A stretch of 64,000 nt of DNA from Crocodylus rhombifer. Its lineage: Eukaryota; Chordata; Crocodylia; Crocodylidae. Below the pieces are notes generated by a model. It saw only the letters and a list, made by a program, of their open reading frames with translations, was not told where the DNA came from and made no database searches. The stretch's first letter is position 1, and the number at the start of each line of letters is the position of its first letter. Shown here one piece after another: positions 11,251 through 22,290 of the stretch. The position numbers and the translations under genes are program-made. The DNA is taken from assembly GCA_038503035.1 (NCBI GenBank), contig JAVSML010025156.1:1-64000 (forward strand), written 5' to 3'.

Positions 11251-12968
11251 ATGCCCAATACTGTCATACTGGTGAAAGAGGAACACGTGTCTCTAATTAC
11301 TGTCTTAAATTATGAGGATGCCACTGTCTTGCTGTGCAGACTGGAAGCTTTCTATTTGTTGTGGCTCTATGATTAATTTGGGGATATCTGGGGATCCCTT
11401 GCACATTCCAAAAGCATTAGGGGCTGGGCCCTCGCCCTGTGGAACTCTACATTTGGTTTCTTATATATGAAGTATATGAGATGGAAAGTTTAGCTTGAAC
11501 TGCTCCTTACACCTCTGAATGTCCTCCAACCCACTACCCCCACCCCCAGAATTGCATGATATTAATGCTAGGTTTGGGCACAATCCCCCCTGCAAAGAAA
11601 GAGGCCTCATGTGCCAGACAAAGCAGCTGAATAATGCACTGGCTTTTGTGTGCTTTCTGTAAATTAAAGGGGGAGCAGAGAGGTGCAGTTTTGTACCCTG
11701 CACTACCCCATAGGTGGGACAGTGTCCCACAGGCATCCAACACATATGGCAGCAGAAGGAGAGTAGACCTGAGTGTCTTCCCTTGCTCCTTTTGTCCCTT
11801 CAAAGTATATATTTTTAGGGAAGTAATAGTGATGTCAATGGGGTTTTTTTCTTTACTGCCATCCTCAGCTGGAAGGAATTCATATTGCAGGAATGCACCA
11901 AAAAGAAACCTGTTCTCTGGAAAATCACTATCACTTTTACTGCCAACCTGGGTCCCGTTCTCCAGATTACTTTTGACCCTGGATCAGATGGGTTCTTTTG
12001 GGGCCAGGACAGCTATTTTGTTGGCCCAGAGGGCTGCATGAACCAGTTTGCCCAGACAGCTGAAAATGAGCCACACTACATGATTTTGGCTAAGATCTGT
12101 CTTTGGTGTGTCTAATTACCAGCACTTCGTAGTTGGTGGGGGGTACCTATGTAACCATGTGAATTCCTGGTCAGCAATCAGCTGCTCTCTGAAGTTGTAG
12201 CAATTTAGAAATGCCAGTGTGTCTTGTTTGTAGAAACATTCACACATTTAGTACTTGTTGAAAGACTATATCTTAATTTAAGGATCTTTGGCTGAGTTTA
12301 ATTAGCAGATCATTGGATTCAAATGACTTGATCCTGCCAGCTGGACTCAGATTTTGCAAGATAGCACTGGCCTTTTAGGAACCTATCTGGGTCTAGACTA
12401 TCTCAATTTTAAGTGCCAACCTTTTCTAGGACTTTGTAGTTCCCTTGAAAGATTATGTAATTTATAGATTGCATCAATGCCAGCTGGGAAACAGGGTGTG
12501 TGCTCTAAAAGGGTTGCCTGTTTTGCACATCGGTGATGGTGTTAGAATACATTAAAGGAAGGAATGGTTTTGGTTCTGATGAATAGTATTTTTCTGAAAT
12601 GCCTTCAAGTGATTGCCAAAATGCTGGGGAAATAGTGCTTGGTGTGAAAGCTAGAGACTACGAGAAACTGAGTAGGAAGCTGCTTATTTCTGCAATGGTT
12701 AGACAATGACTTGCAGCTGCAAAGACTTCTGGAGGAGGCTTGAAAGAATAAGGATTTGCCAAAGAGGCAGGATATGGGAAGATCCATTTTATGGAGGAGC
12801 GTGTGGAAACCTGTAGCTGACCGGAAAGAGGAAGGTCTCAGCTTGGTTGGTGGGTTAACTCACTTTAAGTTCTCGGTGCCCGAGTTGTGGTTGCATGTAG
12901 TGTTGAATGGGGTAAATCTTTCAGGGTAAGCTGTACTGTAAAGTGACCTGAACTCCATTTTAAGCCTT
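11251..12968. other. Mostly unannotated; one weak exon-like frame
   Basis: A frame is open from about 11820 to a TAA at 12113. It includes a strong pyrimidine tract and CAG at 11866-11868, which could act as a splice acceptor. The roughly 80 codons after it match no family I know. Nothing else in this stretch is recognisable. Confidence 0.3.
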
Positions 12969-13080
12969 TCTCAGTTTCACAGTTTCTAGGGTCAGAAGGG
13001 ACCTGAGCAGATCATCGAGTCTGACCCCCTGCCATGGCAGGAAAGAGTACTGGGGTCAAACGACCCCGCAAGGTGTGAAT
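12969..13080 (-). mobile_element. CR1 LINE 3' tail fragment
   Basis: The block 'GGGTCAGAAGGGACCTGAGC' and the following 'ATCATCGAGTCTGACCCCCT' repeat the 3' end seen at 9340-9440. About 110 bp remain, with no coding part. Confidence 0.7.
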
Positions 13081-13198
13081 TGTTATAGTAGCTCAGCACT
13101 TGTGATTTCTCTTGATTTCTCTAGCTGAGTACCCAAATATCAAAAGATAGTCATGTCAGTTATGGTCAAAGCACCAATTCCTTTTAGTCATTGGACTC

Positions 13199-13311
13199 TG
13201 ACAGGGCTGCCCTGTGAGCACTTTTGCTACCGCCTTGAACTTGCGGCCTCCAGGCTGTCCACTGCATTAGTGCCTGCGCCACCACAGCCCCCAAAGTGCC
13301 AGTGAGGTCAG
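13199..13311 (-). repeat. Possible tRNA-derived SINE fragment
   Basis: On the minus strand a TGGCGCAGGCA block (complement of 13271-13281) resembles a Pol III A box. An AGTTCAAGGC block (complement of 13232-13241) about 40 bp on resembles a B box, the spacing expected of tRNA-like promoters. The acceptor arms do not pair, so this is not an intact tRNA gene. Confidence 0.25.
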
Positions 13312-16300
13312 CTGAAATCTTTGTGTTCCTCTGTAATTTGGAAACCCCTATTTAACGAGGGTCAGTTTGTCTGTGGGAGTCTTATTATTGAACCCAATTG
13401 ATGAAAAATTCAGTTTTACTATGGTAGTTCCTGAGGGGCGGCATCAACAATCTTGCTGTACTACCTGCTGAAGTGTTAAAACTTAGGAAACTCTTTTGGA
13501 TGAACATTAGATATTGGACACTTGCTTTTTTCTGGAAAGAAATTCTTGTGCAAAATCATTTCTTTAACTTTGTCAACATGGGCTTATTTTCAGAATTTTT
13601 GCTTCTTCCCTTCCTTCACTTTGCTCACTCCCTATTTATCAGCAACATAATAGGGGAAGGCAAGGAGAGAAAAAGAATAATCAAGGAGGTGGGGGAAATT
13701 ATGAAACCTCAAATAAATAGTAAAAATTGGCTTTTTAACTTAGGAAACACTTGCAATTTTTCTTTTCTTTAAAAAATAAAACCTTTGTTGCCACTTGGCT
13801 GGCTTTGCCTACCTGTTTTTAATATTTGGAGTATAAATTGCTCATGAGAAAACGTTCTATGAAGCTGTTTCCTGTACTTCGTGGCATATGAAGAGACTCT
13901 TTTAAAAGGCTAGTGGTGATGGCAGGATGCTGAAAAGGCCAAAACCTACAGCCAGTTTCAAGACCACCTATTTGCCCCAACTCATCAGTTGGCTAGAGAT
14001 TGCTTGTAGATTAAAGAAGGAAATGTTTGGACAGAAAAAAAAAAAGATAATGTCATAGGCTGCTCAATATATAGAAGTTTTGGAGACAATTAACAGGTAT
14101 TTCTTAGTAGGCAGTTCTTATTCACCAGTACCACTGCCTAGTGAATCTTGAATAGCAGAAGAGTTGTATAAGATAAAGGCTATACTATCAAAACTCTTTG
14201 CCTTATTTTAAACTGTTAATTATAGAAACATTTAGCTCCTATTTCCAAGCATAACCAGTCATCTGATTTTTACAAGTAAGCTATCAGGCCTTACAGTCCT
14301 GAGCAGCATCTGAGGAAATACCAGGAACAGCTGAAGTCAAGTCCCAGTTTACATCCATGTGACAAGAGAAGTCTCTGGGTAATGCAGTAATTGAGTAACA
14401 GAAGTTCAGGTTTTGAAGGTAACTGCAAATATCAAAAGCTCAAGGAGCTTTTGTACCATGCAGAGATGTAGCAAGAAGAAGGGATCCTAAGACACTCCTT
14501 TGTGAAAAAGGAATTGAGGGAGAGGTCATAACGCTGACCCCCAAGCATGCCTCCGAATGGTAAGACTACTAGAAACAAATGACACCCAAGTGTCTCTGTC
14601 TGAAGATTACATTACCAACTAATTTAGGGTGCAATTAAGTCAATAGACAAGGTCTTAAAGCTTCCCTGAATATAGTGGACACCTATCCGTTTGCTTTTAT
14701 TCTGGGTTACTGAACAACTAAACAATTTCTGATGTCCCCATGGCTGTTCCATGACTGAAAAAGCAGAAAGCCTGGCTGAAAACTGAAAAAAATAAGGGTC
14801 CAATTCTGCTATTGTTCTTCACGTTATTCCTGCTCCTCCTTTAAAATAAGGTCCTTTAACTCTCTTTTGGGCTGACAGAAGGGCTGTAGTCTGAATGAGG
14901 GTCTGCTGGGTAGTAGTACTCGGTAATAAGTTCCTTGCAGCTCAAGGTAACAATACAAGCACCAGTAGCAACATTTGGACTCAATAAAAGAAATGGCTGG
15001 ATAAAAGATTCAGTTTTCACTTGAATCTCTTTGTTTGTTAATTTCTCCCCTAAATTACTTAGGCTTTTTTAAAAAAAAATACTTTTTTCTACCATGAAAG
15101 GGAAGGGTAAACAGTTCCTGATCTGCTTTATCCTAGTGTACCAATCTCTTTTTCTCGAACAAACGTTGTTCCAATTAATAGCATCAATTGAACACATAGA
15201 TTAACCAGAGCAGAAATCTGACTTGGTATTTTGTTAGGGATAACTCAGGTATATATACTGCTGCCAAATGTAGTATGGACTAATGCAATCTTAAAATGAA
15301 CCACATAGGGGCTACAAATTGGAGGGGCTATAAATGAGGAATGACCTGAATATTTTTTTGGTGGACCTGATCCCATTTTCATAGAACTTGACCTAATCTT
15401 TCCATCAAGATCTGTGAGTTTTGTCTCAGCACAAGTATAAACATAGCTATAAATTAGTCAGGAATGGCAAGGCATTTCAAGGAGAGACATTCCCTTCTCG
15501 CCTCCCAGTGGAAGTCTGGCACCTAAAAGCAAAGGTTTTTCAAATGGAAAATCACTTTTTCCACTGTCTCTGGAAGTAGCAATTTCTTAATTCATAAAAA
15601 GGCCAGTTTAGGAGTTATATTTGCATCTGAAATTGTGCTGTCTGAAATATTAATTTCCAGGAGAAAAATCACGTGTGTACTCTTCTACTTTCCAGTCATT
15701 TTGAGAGGACAGACAATAGGAACAATTGTTTGCACTAATTAATCATTTGATAAAGTGAGCCTTTTATGTCAGAATGTATTCAGACTGTCATATTGAGTGG
15801 TGTTGTACATGGCACGTGTGAGTTGTTAAAGGGGTAGCTAGCAGAACTATGACAAGGTGCTGTAGCAGCCTGGTTAGCAGCTAATAGACCAATTTCAGGG
15901 AAGCCCCATTTTCTTACTGTAAACTGGGGTTTCAGTTGACCATGTCTTGCCATTGTGCTTCTGGTTTCCGCATCAGTTCCTGCAGGAAAGCTTGAATTAA
16001 TCTTCCTCCCGTTATGATCTTCCCTTCTGCCCTTCTCCCCAAAAACCTTGGTCCTTAGGCTATGAACTTGGACAAAGCTATCTTTCCTAAACACAGTGGA
16101 TTTGTATCGGAAGGCGTATTGTAAGATGTTATGCTGTGCACAGAGAGCGCATGCTATGAACTAAGGATCTAAAAGGTCACTGGAAAGGAAAACAGCAGAT
16201 CTCCTACAATGCCACAAAAAAAATGCATGTCATACGTTAGATATTTTCTTTCTCAACTGTTCTTTCTGCAGCTTTTGTTAGCTTCCCTTCACTGACGGTG

Positions 16301-17073
16301 TTGTAGCCGTAAGGTCAGTTCTGATAAGAGAAGGAAACCTCTCATTCTTTCTGTTTTCTCCCTTCTGATATTAAGTTAACTCTACTTAAGTGGCTTAAAT
16401 GACTTGATTCTCCATTTGACGACCTTTAGGGAAAAGAACAGACTTGAACCTGAAACTATGTGTTTTATCCTGCTCTTTCAAATCCTTTACAGGCTGCCAA
16501 TGGAGATCTGGCTTCTCGTAAGGCACCTGAACAATCATCTCTATACAAACAATTAAGTTTCCCTAGGAGCTCTCCTGGGCTCTTGCGCACAAAATATTGT
16601 TTGCCCCCTTGACTTCTTTACAATAACTGCAGGACTCGTGTCTCTGCTGAAATGTGCGGCTCACAAAGATTGCAGAGGGAAGGAGGGCTATTTCCCTATG
16701 CCAAGGAAGTACAAAGGTGACCTAGCAAAGGAGGCAGAAATGGGAGTGGAAACAAATGGAAACTGAGGAACAATGAAGCTGCAAAATTGCTCCATGCAAG
16801 ATCTTTATGTGCTTTGTTTCCCTTTAGGTTTAACTTGGTGGCAATGCCTGTTAGGCGCATGACGTGCTGGGAGCTCTGCTCACTATGAATAACAAGCTTA
16901 TGTTACTATCATTCTCTCCCTCCGCAGCCTGCCTCTCTTTATTGAGGCTTATAATAAAACAGAGTGTGATCTCCCAAGGCAGGAACTCTTGTTTTCTTGT
17001 TATCAGGTTGGCATGATATCCAACACAGTGGGGACCTTAATTTGAGCTTCTGAGCACTATTGCACTATAAATG
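13312..17073. other. No gene recognised
   Basis: Long AT-rich stretch with A/T runs (for example 14036-14046 and 15066-15080). Frames at 13473-13772 and, on the minus strand, 16094-15780 are about 100 codons and match nothing known. No transposon ends were identified. Confidence 0.5.
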
Positions 17074-17075
17074 TA

Positions 17076-17258
17076 GGATGGCCTCACTATAATGAAGCCT
17101 CCTTATATCAGCCTTCCCACTTGTAAGAATCCTAGCAGCAAGAACTAATTTTTGCATTATTATGATACAACAAATTGCCTAGCCCTATCATGGCAAACAC
17201 CCTCTTTTAACAAAGTTTATTGGATCCCATGAGGTTTCATTATAGTGAGGCTTTCCTG
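17076..17258. mobile_element. Tigger/pogo-like MITE (Tc1/mariner)
   Basis: The ends are inverted copies of GCCTCACTATAATGAARCCTC (left 17080-17100, right 17232-17252). TA dinucleotides flank it at 17074-17075 and 17259-17260, the duplication used by Tc1/mariner elements. The 183-bp interior has no coding capacity. Confidence 0.6.
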
Positions 17259-17260
17259 TA

Positions 17261-20200
17261 ACTTAAAATGAAGAAGCCCTGGAATGAAGGCTCTAAATCC
17301 GCTCTTGTGCCCTAGGTTGGGAAATGGGGCTGTATCCTTTTCTTATGGGCGAACTGGGTTTCATGCAACTTAGATCATATGCAAAAATGAAATTATACTT
17401 ACCATGTAGATGTGGAGGGCAGCAAGCTTCCAAATACCAGGAGCAGTCTAGCACTGCTGCCACGCTCTAATATGCCCTGCTCCTTGGCCCCTTGACTTCC
17501 CCATCCACCTTTCCCTCTTTACATTTATAAATTATTGATTTCATCTGGCATGTGCACAATAGGAAAGTGTGTGTACACGCACATGAAAGGAAACTTTAAA
17601 TATTTTATCTTCCATTAGCGAATAACAGCAGTAATGACTTCAGCTGCACAGGGTATCTTCAGTAAAATTACTAATCACATGAGGGTTAATAGCTCCAGGC
17701 AATGAACCTTTCCAGACAATCATTAATCCACTTTCATTATTACTGCTTCATTACTGAACAGAGAAGCCACCTTCGTGTACAAGCGAGTGCCTACTTTCAG
17801 CCCTCCGTGCCAGTACTGCCCTGTCATCATTCTCCTTGATATAGTATTATCTCTCCGCTTGTGATTAGTAGGGCTCCTGCAGTTATATTTAGGACAGTCC
17901 ATACTATGAGACTGTGGGGCTCCCTCATAGGGTCGGGGCTGGCAGGGCTCCCACCAGTGGGGTCTGGCTCGGGGGTAGGAGGGTTCTTCTTGCTCCAGGG
18001 ATGATTTTCCAACTAGGGATCTGCCGGCTGGGGGTAGCAATGGGGTATGGAGGCTTTCCAAGCCAGGTCTGTAGTCCAGCTCTGGGCCTCCTGCCTGGGG
18101 CTGCTGGAGAAGCCTGAGCTAGGGTTAGGAATTAGGGTTAGTTAGCAGAAAAACTTCAGCTCTAAACCCTTCCCACTATTTAACCCTACTGCAGGCTTCC
18201 CATGCAAGAAATGAAATTAATATCCAAAAATGGTGATAAAAGTAACGGATGTGCCAGCTATCAAACATCATTTTAATTTAGGGGCTGGAGGTCCCTTGTC
18301 TCTCAGATGCTGATCGGTTTACCACCTACGTGTTAAGCGGAGCTTTAAGCTATTTATTTTTTGCAAGTAGCCATCATCAAGGGAAGTAGTGCGCTGACTT
18401 ACAGTGCAAGGTCTCTCTGAGAAGACTGTGTATGCAGTTCAGTCAATTGGCAGCCCATATAGAAATACTTATTGTGTTTGACAATGCAGATCACAAATTT
18501 GTCTTCTGCTTTTTGGACTGGTAGCAGGAATCAAATCTTATGGATTTTGAGCTACAGACATTTCATCTCCCTGAATCCCTTTTTTTGGGTCTACGTTTAA
18601 GTATTTTAAACATTATGAACTACTGAAGATGATGTGTCCAAAAAAATTTTTTTTTTCTAGTATTTTTAATGCAGACAACAGCTGCCGTGAATAGGAGGCT
18701 CTCTGGGAACGTGGACCTTCACAATTCACGTAGTCTGGTCTCCTGGAGCAATGCCAAGATGTCTAGAACAATAAAGCTCTGAAAACATGTTATCTCGCTC
18801 GCTAGGAAATATAGAAGCTTCCTCAATCCCCATATCTAGCCTTTCTTCTTCTTGTCAGTCTGTGACAGAAGTGCACATTAACCTTCAGCACCCCCTCCAT
18901 CATATGATCTGCCAGGATTAGTTTTAGTTGGACAGTGATTAATATACAGAGGGTACTGCATAACAGCTCAAATTTGGGTAGGCAATTAGAACCCCTAGCT
19001 ACTAGCTGGAAGTGAGAAACAGCTGCAGTTAATGTGCATGTCCTAGCAGCAGAGTTCTCGCTGCAGAGGATAAGCCTGGCACGCGTTTCTTAAATTTCTT
19101 TTTGTGGAATAGAAAATATTAACTGTTTACTCTTTGCTGTACTTTCTTTTTCTCAATCCTCCTTTTGCCTATTTAAGCATTATTCATTTAAGCAACCGTG
19201 ATGACAGAAGACGCTTCATTAGACAAGGGAGAGCTTTGGAGAACTCCTCAGGAACAGCCTCACAAAAGCCACTAAGTATCTCATTCTCTAAACCACTAAA
19301 AGGGGAGTGGGGAAAGCACAATAGTGAAAAACTATAAACTAGGTCCCTGTCACGTGTATATATATATATATATTTTGTTTCTCTCTTCTTGGGATGTATC
19401 AGATGAAAGGAAAAAACAGCTTATTTGACCATGCCACATCCACAGGATCTCTTGCTTAAGCAGAATAATGAGTTTCTACCAAAAATCTGTATTAACACAT
19501 TTAACCACAGCAGTGATACTGGTAATAGTCTCTGCTATAAGCAGTTTCTGTTGTTCTTCTTTTTGGGCAAGTCAGGGTTATGCTGGCACTGTGGACTTCC
19601 AATGACTGTCTCTTCCACTTCCTCTTGATCATAAACCTAACGGGTGATCAACAGCAAACTTGGTGGGAAATTGTTTCTTTACCACAGCTTGACTCTCTCT
19701 AGTGACTGGCTCACTGTGCATTTAGTGATTATGAAATCTCTTTTCATTACACTACTAATTTACAGGGAATGAAATTATAAACAAGGTGATTACTGAATGT
19801 AATTTATGGCCCATGTAATTATATAGCTGTCAAAGCGGTGAATGCAGCTGAATTGGCTGCTTTTGCTACAGAATAGGTTTGTGCTTTTTTCCTGGTCTAC
19901 TGAGTTTGTTAATTGTCCACAGCTGAAAATATTTTTTTGTATTGCCAGATCAGCAACCTTCAGTTTGAAGCCCTCGCTGCAACCAGTTATAATTAAGTGC
20001 AGGCCTGATGCTTTTCCTACTGGGCTGAAAACCCTTTCAGGTAGTGAAAAATGACTTTGGTTTCTAGCCTACTGGTCGATGAAGAAGAAAACTTCAAGTC
20101 TCTGAAAAATAGCTGAGAGGCTACAGAAGAAAGGCGGGGGGGATTGTCATAACTGTTGTTTTTATGAAAGATACTTTAGTAACAAGTTGGTAGGAAATAC

Positions 20201-20414
20201 GGCTATCCAGGATGCACAGAGTAAATCAGAATGAACATACCAAACATCTGCTCTTGATAGGCTTATTGATAGCTTTTCTGTAACTATATGATGGATTAAG
20301 CAATGAATTTGTAAAAGACCAACACGCAATTACTTTCAACTAGAATACAACAGGTTGAAATAGGTGATGATTGTGCCGCCTCCTCCTTTGTTTGTAAAGC
20401 CCTAAGCGTACTGT
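17261..20414. other. No gene recognised
   Basis: Unique-looking sequence with a GC-richer patch at 17930-18115. A degenerate telomere-like string lies at 18119-18145 and a (TA)n tract at 19357-19372. Short frames lack support. Confidence 0.45.
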
Positions 20415-20620
20415 GGAAGCAGCAGCAAATAAATCCATTATGTTAACTAACATAATCTACAGATGAAGAATGCAATAGCAGTGGGACAAAACTCTCTGTT
20501 TAATAACAAATCTAATCTATGACTTTGCTTTTAAGCAGTAGGGTTTGTGGCACTGCTGTTTCATTCTTCATCTGTAAATTATGCTAGTTTAATGTAACTT
20601 ATTTGTATAGCAGACTGTAT
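20415..20620. repeat. Long hairpin (palindrome)
   Basis: Arms 20415-20495 and 20540-20620 are inverted copies. In the best 33 bp (20451-20483 against 20551-20583) only three positions differ, and one of those would form a G-U pair in RNA. The core is CTACAGATGAAGAATG. The loop is about 45 bases. It could be a small palindromic MITE or a hairpin RNA source; no target duplication was resolved. Confidence 0.6.
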
Positions 20621-20709
20621 ATCACTAAAACCTGTAGTTTTGGTGCCATAAATACAAAACTGTTCAGAAAGCCCACGAGCATTGCAGATTCTCCAGCCAA
20701 ACTGGTAAT

Positions 20710-21338
20710 TAGAGGTCTACTTAGCTCAAAGCGAGACAAAGCAATTCTCATGGCTTGGTCGGGGTACGTAGAGCCGATTTTTGTGGGAATTTCCTGGTGG
20801 CTCTGCCCATCACTGCTGCTTGCCAGAGAGGCATGTGTTGTATAATTTAGTAGCAAATTCCATGGAAAGTAAATTATATAATTTATCATGTTTTCATAAA
20901 TATTAAGTTTAAATTTACATTTAAATATTTTAAATGTATATACAATTTGAATTGTAACATATAAAATATTATTATATATCGTGTTCTACAAAAAGTTTAG
21001 AAACCCTAATTAATGCTAACCTGATTAGAAACATTTTCATTTCACTGACTGGTACTTTTACTTAGTCTATGTTACTAGCAGCCAGTAAGTCTCAGTCACA
21101 TGATCTATGGCTGCAGTGATTGTCGCGTTGTCATTGTATTGCGGTAAGCATCAGGACATTCTAAAATTATATAATAATACATTTATAACTATACATTATA
21201 TAAATAATACTCTAGGTTTTTTTAGGTTGATTTTGTGGCAAATTGCAGCTGATGGCAGTATTTCCTGGTGGTCATGGACAATGCTGGTTTTTGCAGTTTC
21301 TGCAAAAACCACAAAACCACAAATTAAGTAGGCCCCTA
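20710..21338. mobile_element. MITE with TAGRGGYCTACTTA ends
   Basis: The left end TAGAGGTCTACTTA and right end TAAGTAGGCCCCTA are inverted repeats with 12 of 14 matches. A motif ATTTCCTGGTGG occurs near both ends of the interior, and the centre is very AT-rich. Flanks do not show a clear duplication, so the superfamily is open; hAT is possible. Confidence 0.5.
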
Positions 21339-21644
21339 TCTATCATCTTTATGTGCAGGCAATATAAAAGTATATCTGAGCTGTAATGGGCCTGCTGACT
21401 GTATTGCAAGAAGCTATAATTTAGAAATGCTCCCTAACAGGAGGCTGAAGGAGTTGGGAAATGGGCAATGATCCCTCAGTTAAGGAGCAGCTAGTCAGAA
21501 AGAGAGAAGGTCTGTAGGGGTTACCTACTGCTACACAATAATGTTTACTGTTTAGTTCTGTGTTTAATGAACCTGGTGATCACTACATTGACATCACGCT
21601 TTGTGAAAATCCTTGGCTAGTACAGTACCTACAGATCTAGGTCT
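21339..21644. other. No gene recognised
   Basis: About 300 bp of unique-looking sequence between a MITE and a LINE fragment. Confidence 0.5.
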
Positions 21645-22290
21645 GCAATGCATTCATCATCCCCACTCTCTTCTACCGACGTAAAATGTGGGTGGCCTAT
21701 CATCACCACCTCAAGCGCCTGGAGAGGTATCACTAATGATGCCTCCAGAAAATCCTCCACACTAAACAGGAAGATCACTGCACAGACACCAGTATCCCTG
21801 CTGATACCAGTGTTACCAGCACTGAGTCAGTGATCCTCAAGCACCAACTTTCTTGGGCGAGGCATTGTGTGTAGATGCCTTACTCTCAGCTCCCAAAACA
21901 AGAGCTCTACTTCCAGCTTATTAATGGCCTGAGATCTCATGGTGGCCAGTGGAAATGCTTCAAGGACACATTGAAGGCATGCCTCAAGGAAACATGCTGA
22001 GGACAGGACTTGGGAGGAGCTGGCTGCTGACTGATCCGACGGTGCCACAAGCTCAGTCAAGTGGGTGGCCATTTTGAGGTAAAATGACTTGCCCTTGAGG
22101 CACAGCACAGAGAGCAGAGGAAGGAAAAGGAGAGAAGTCTTGGCCTGTGGCTTACCTTCCTCTGCAGAAAGACCTGCAGCTTCTTTGGATGGGTCTGTGG
22201 CTCAAGAATTGCACTCTTAAGTCACTTTGAGACCCATTAGTGAGTCATGGTAGAGATCATTCTCAGATTGAGGGATTGCCAATGACACAC
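21645..22290 (+). mobile_element. LINE 3' end with ORF2 C-terminus (decayed)
   Basis: Across several frames the translation follows the C-terminal region of a non-LTR retrotransposon ORF2: an LERYH-like block, LQKILHTKQEDHCTDTS, ILKHQLSWARH, a QLINGLRSHGGQWKCFKDTL block, and a cysteine/histidine finger-like end (CGSRIALLSHFETH). The 3' end near 22280 resembles that of the second copy near 32075. Stops and frameshifts make it inactive. The superfamily was not settled from sequence alone. Confidence 0.7.

Noticed and set aside
18119..18145. Interstitial telomere array
   Set aside because: Only about four imperfect TTAGGG-like units are present; this is too short and degenerate to mean more than chance.
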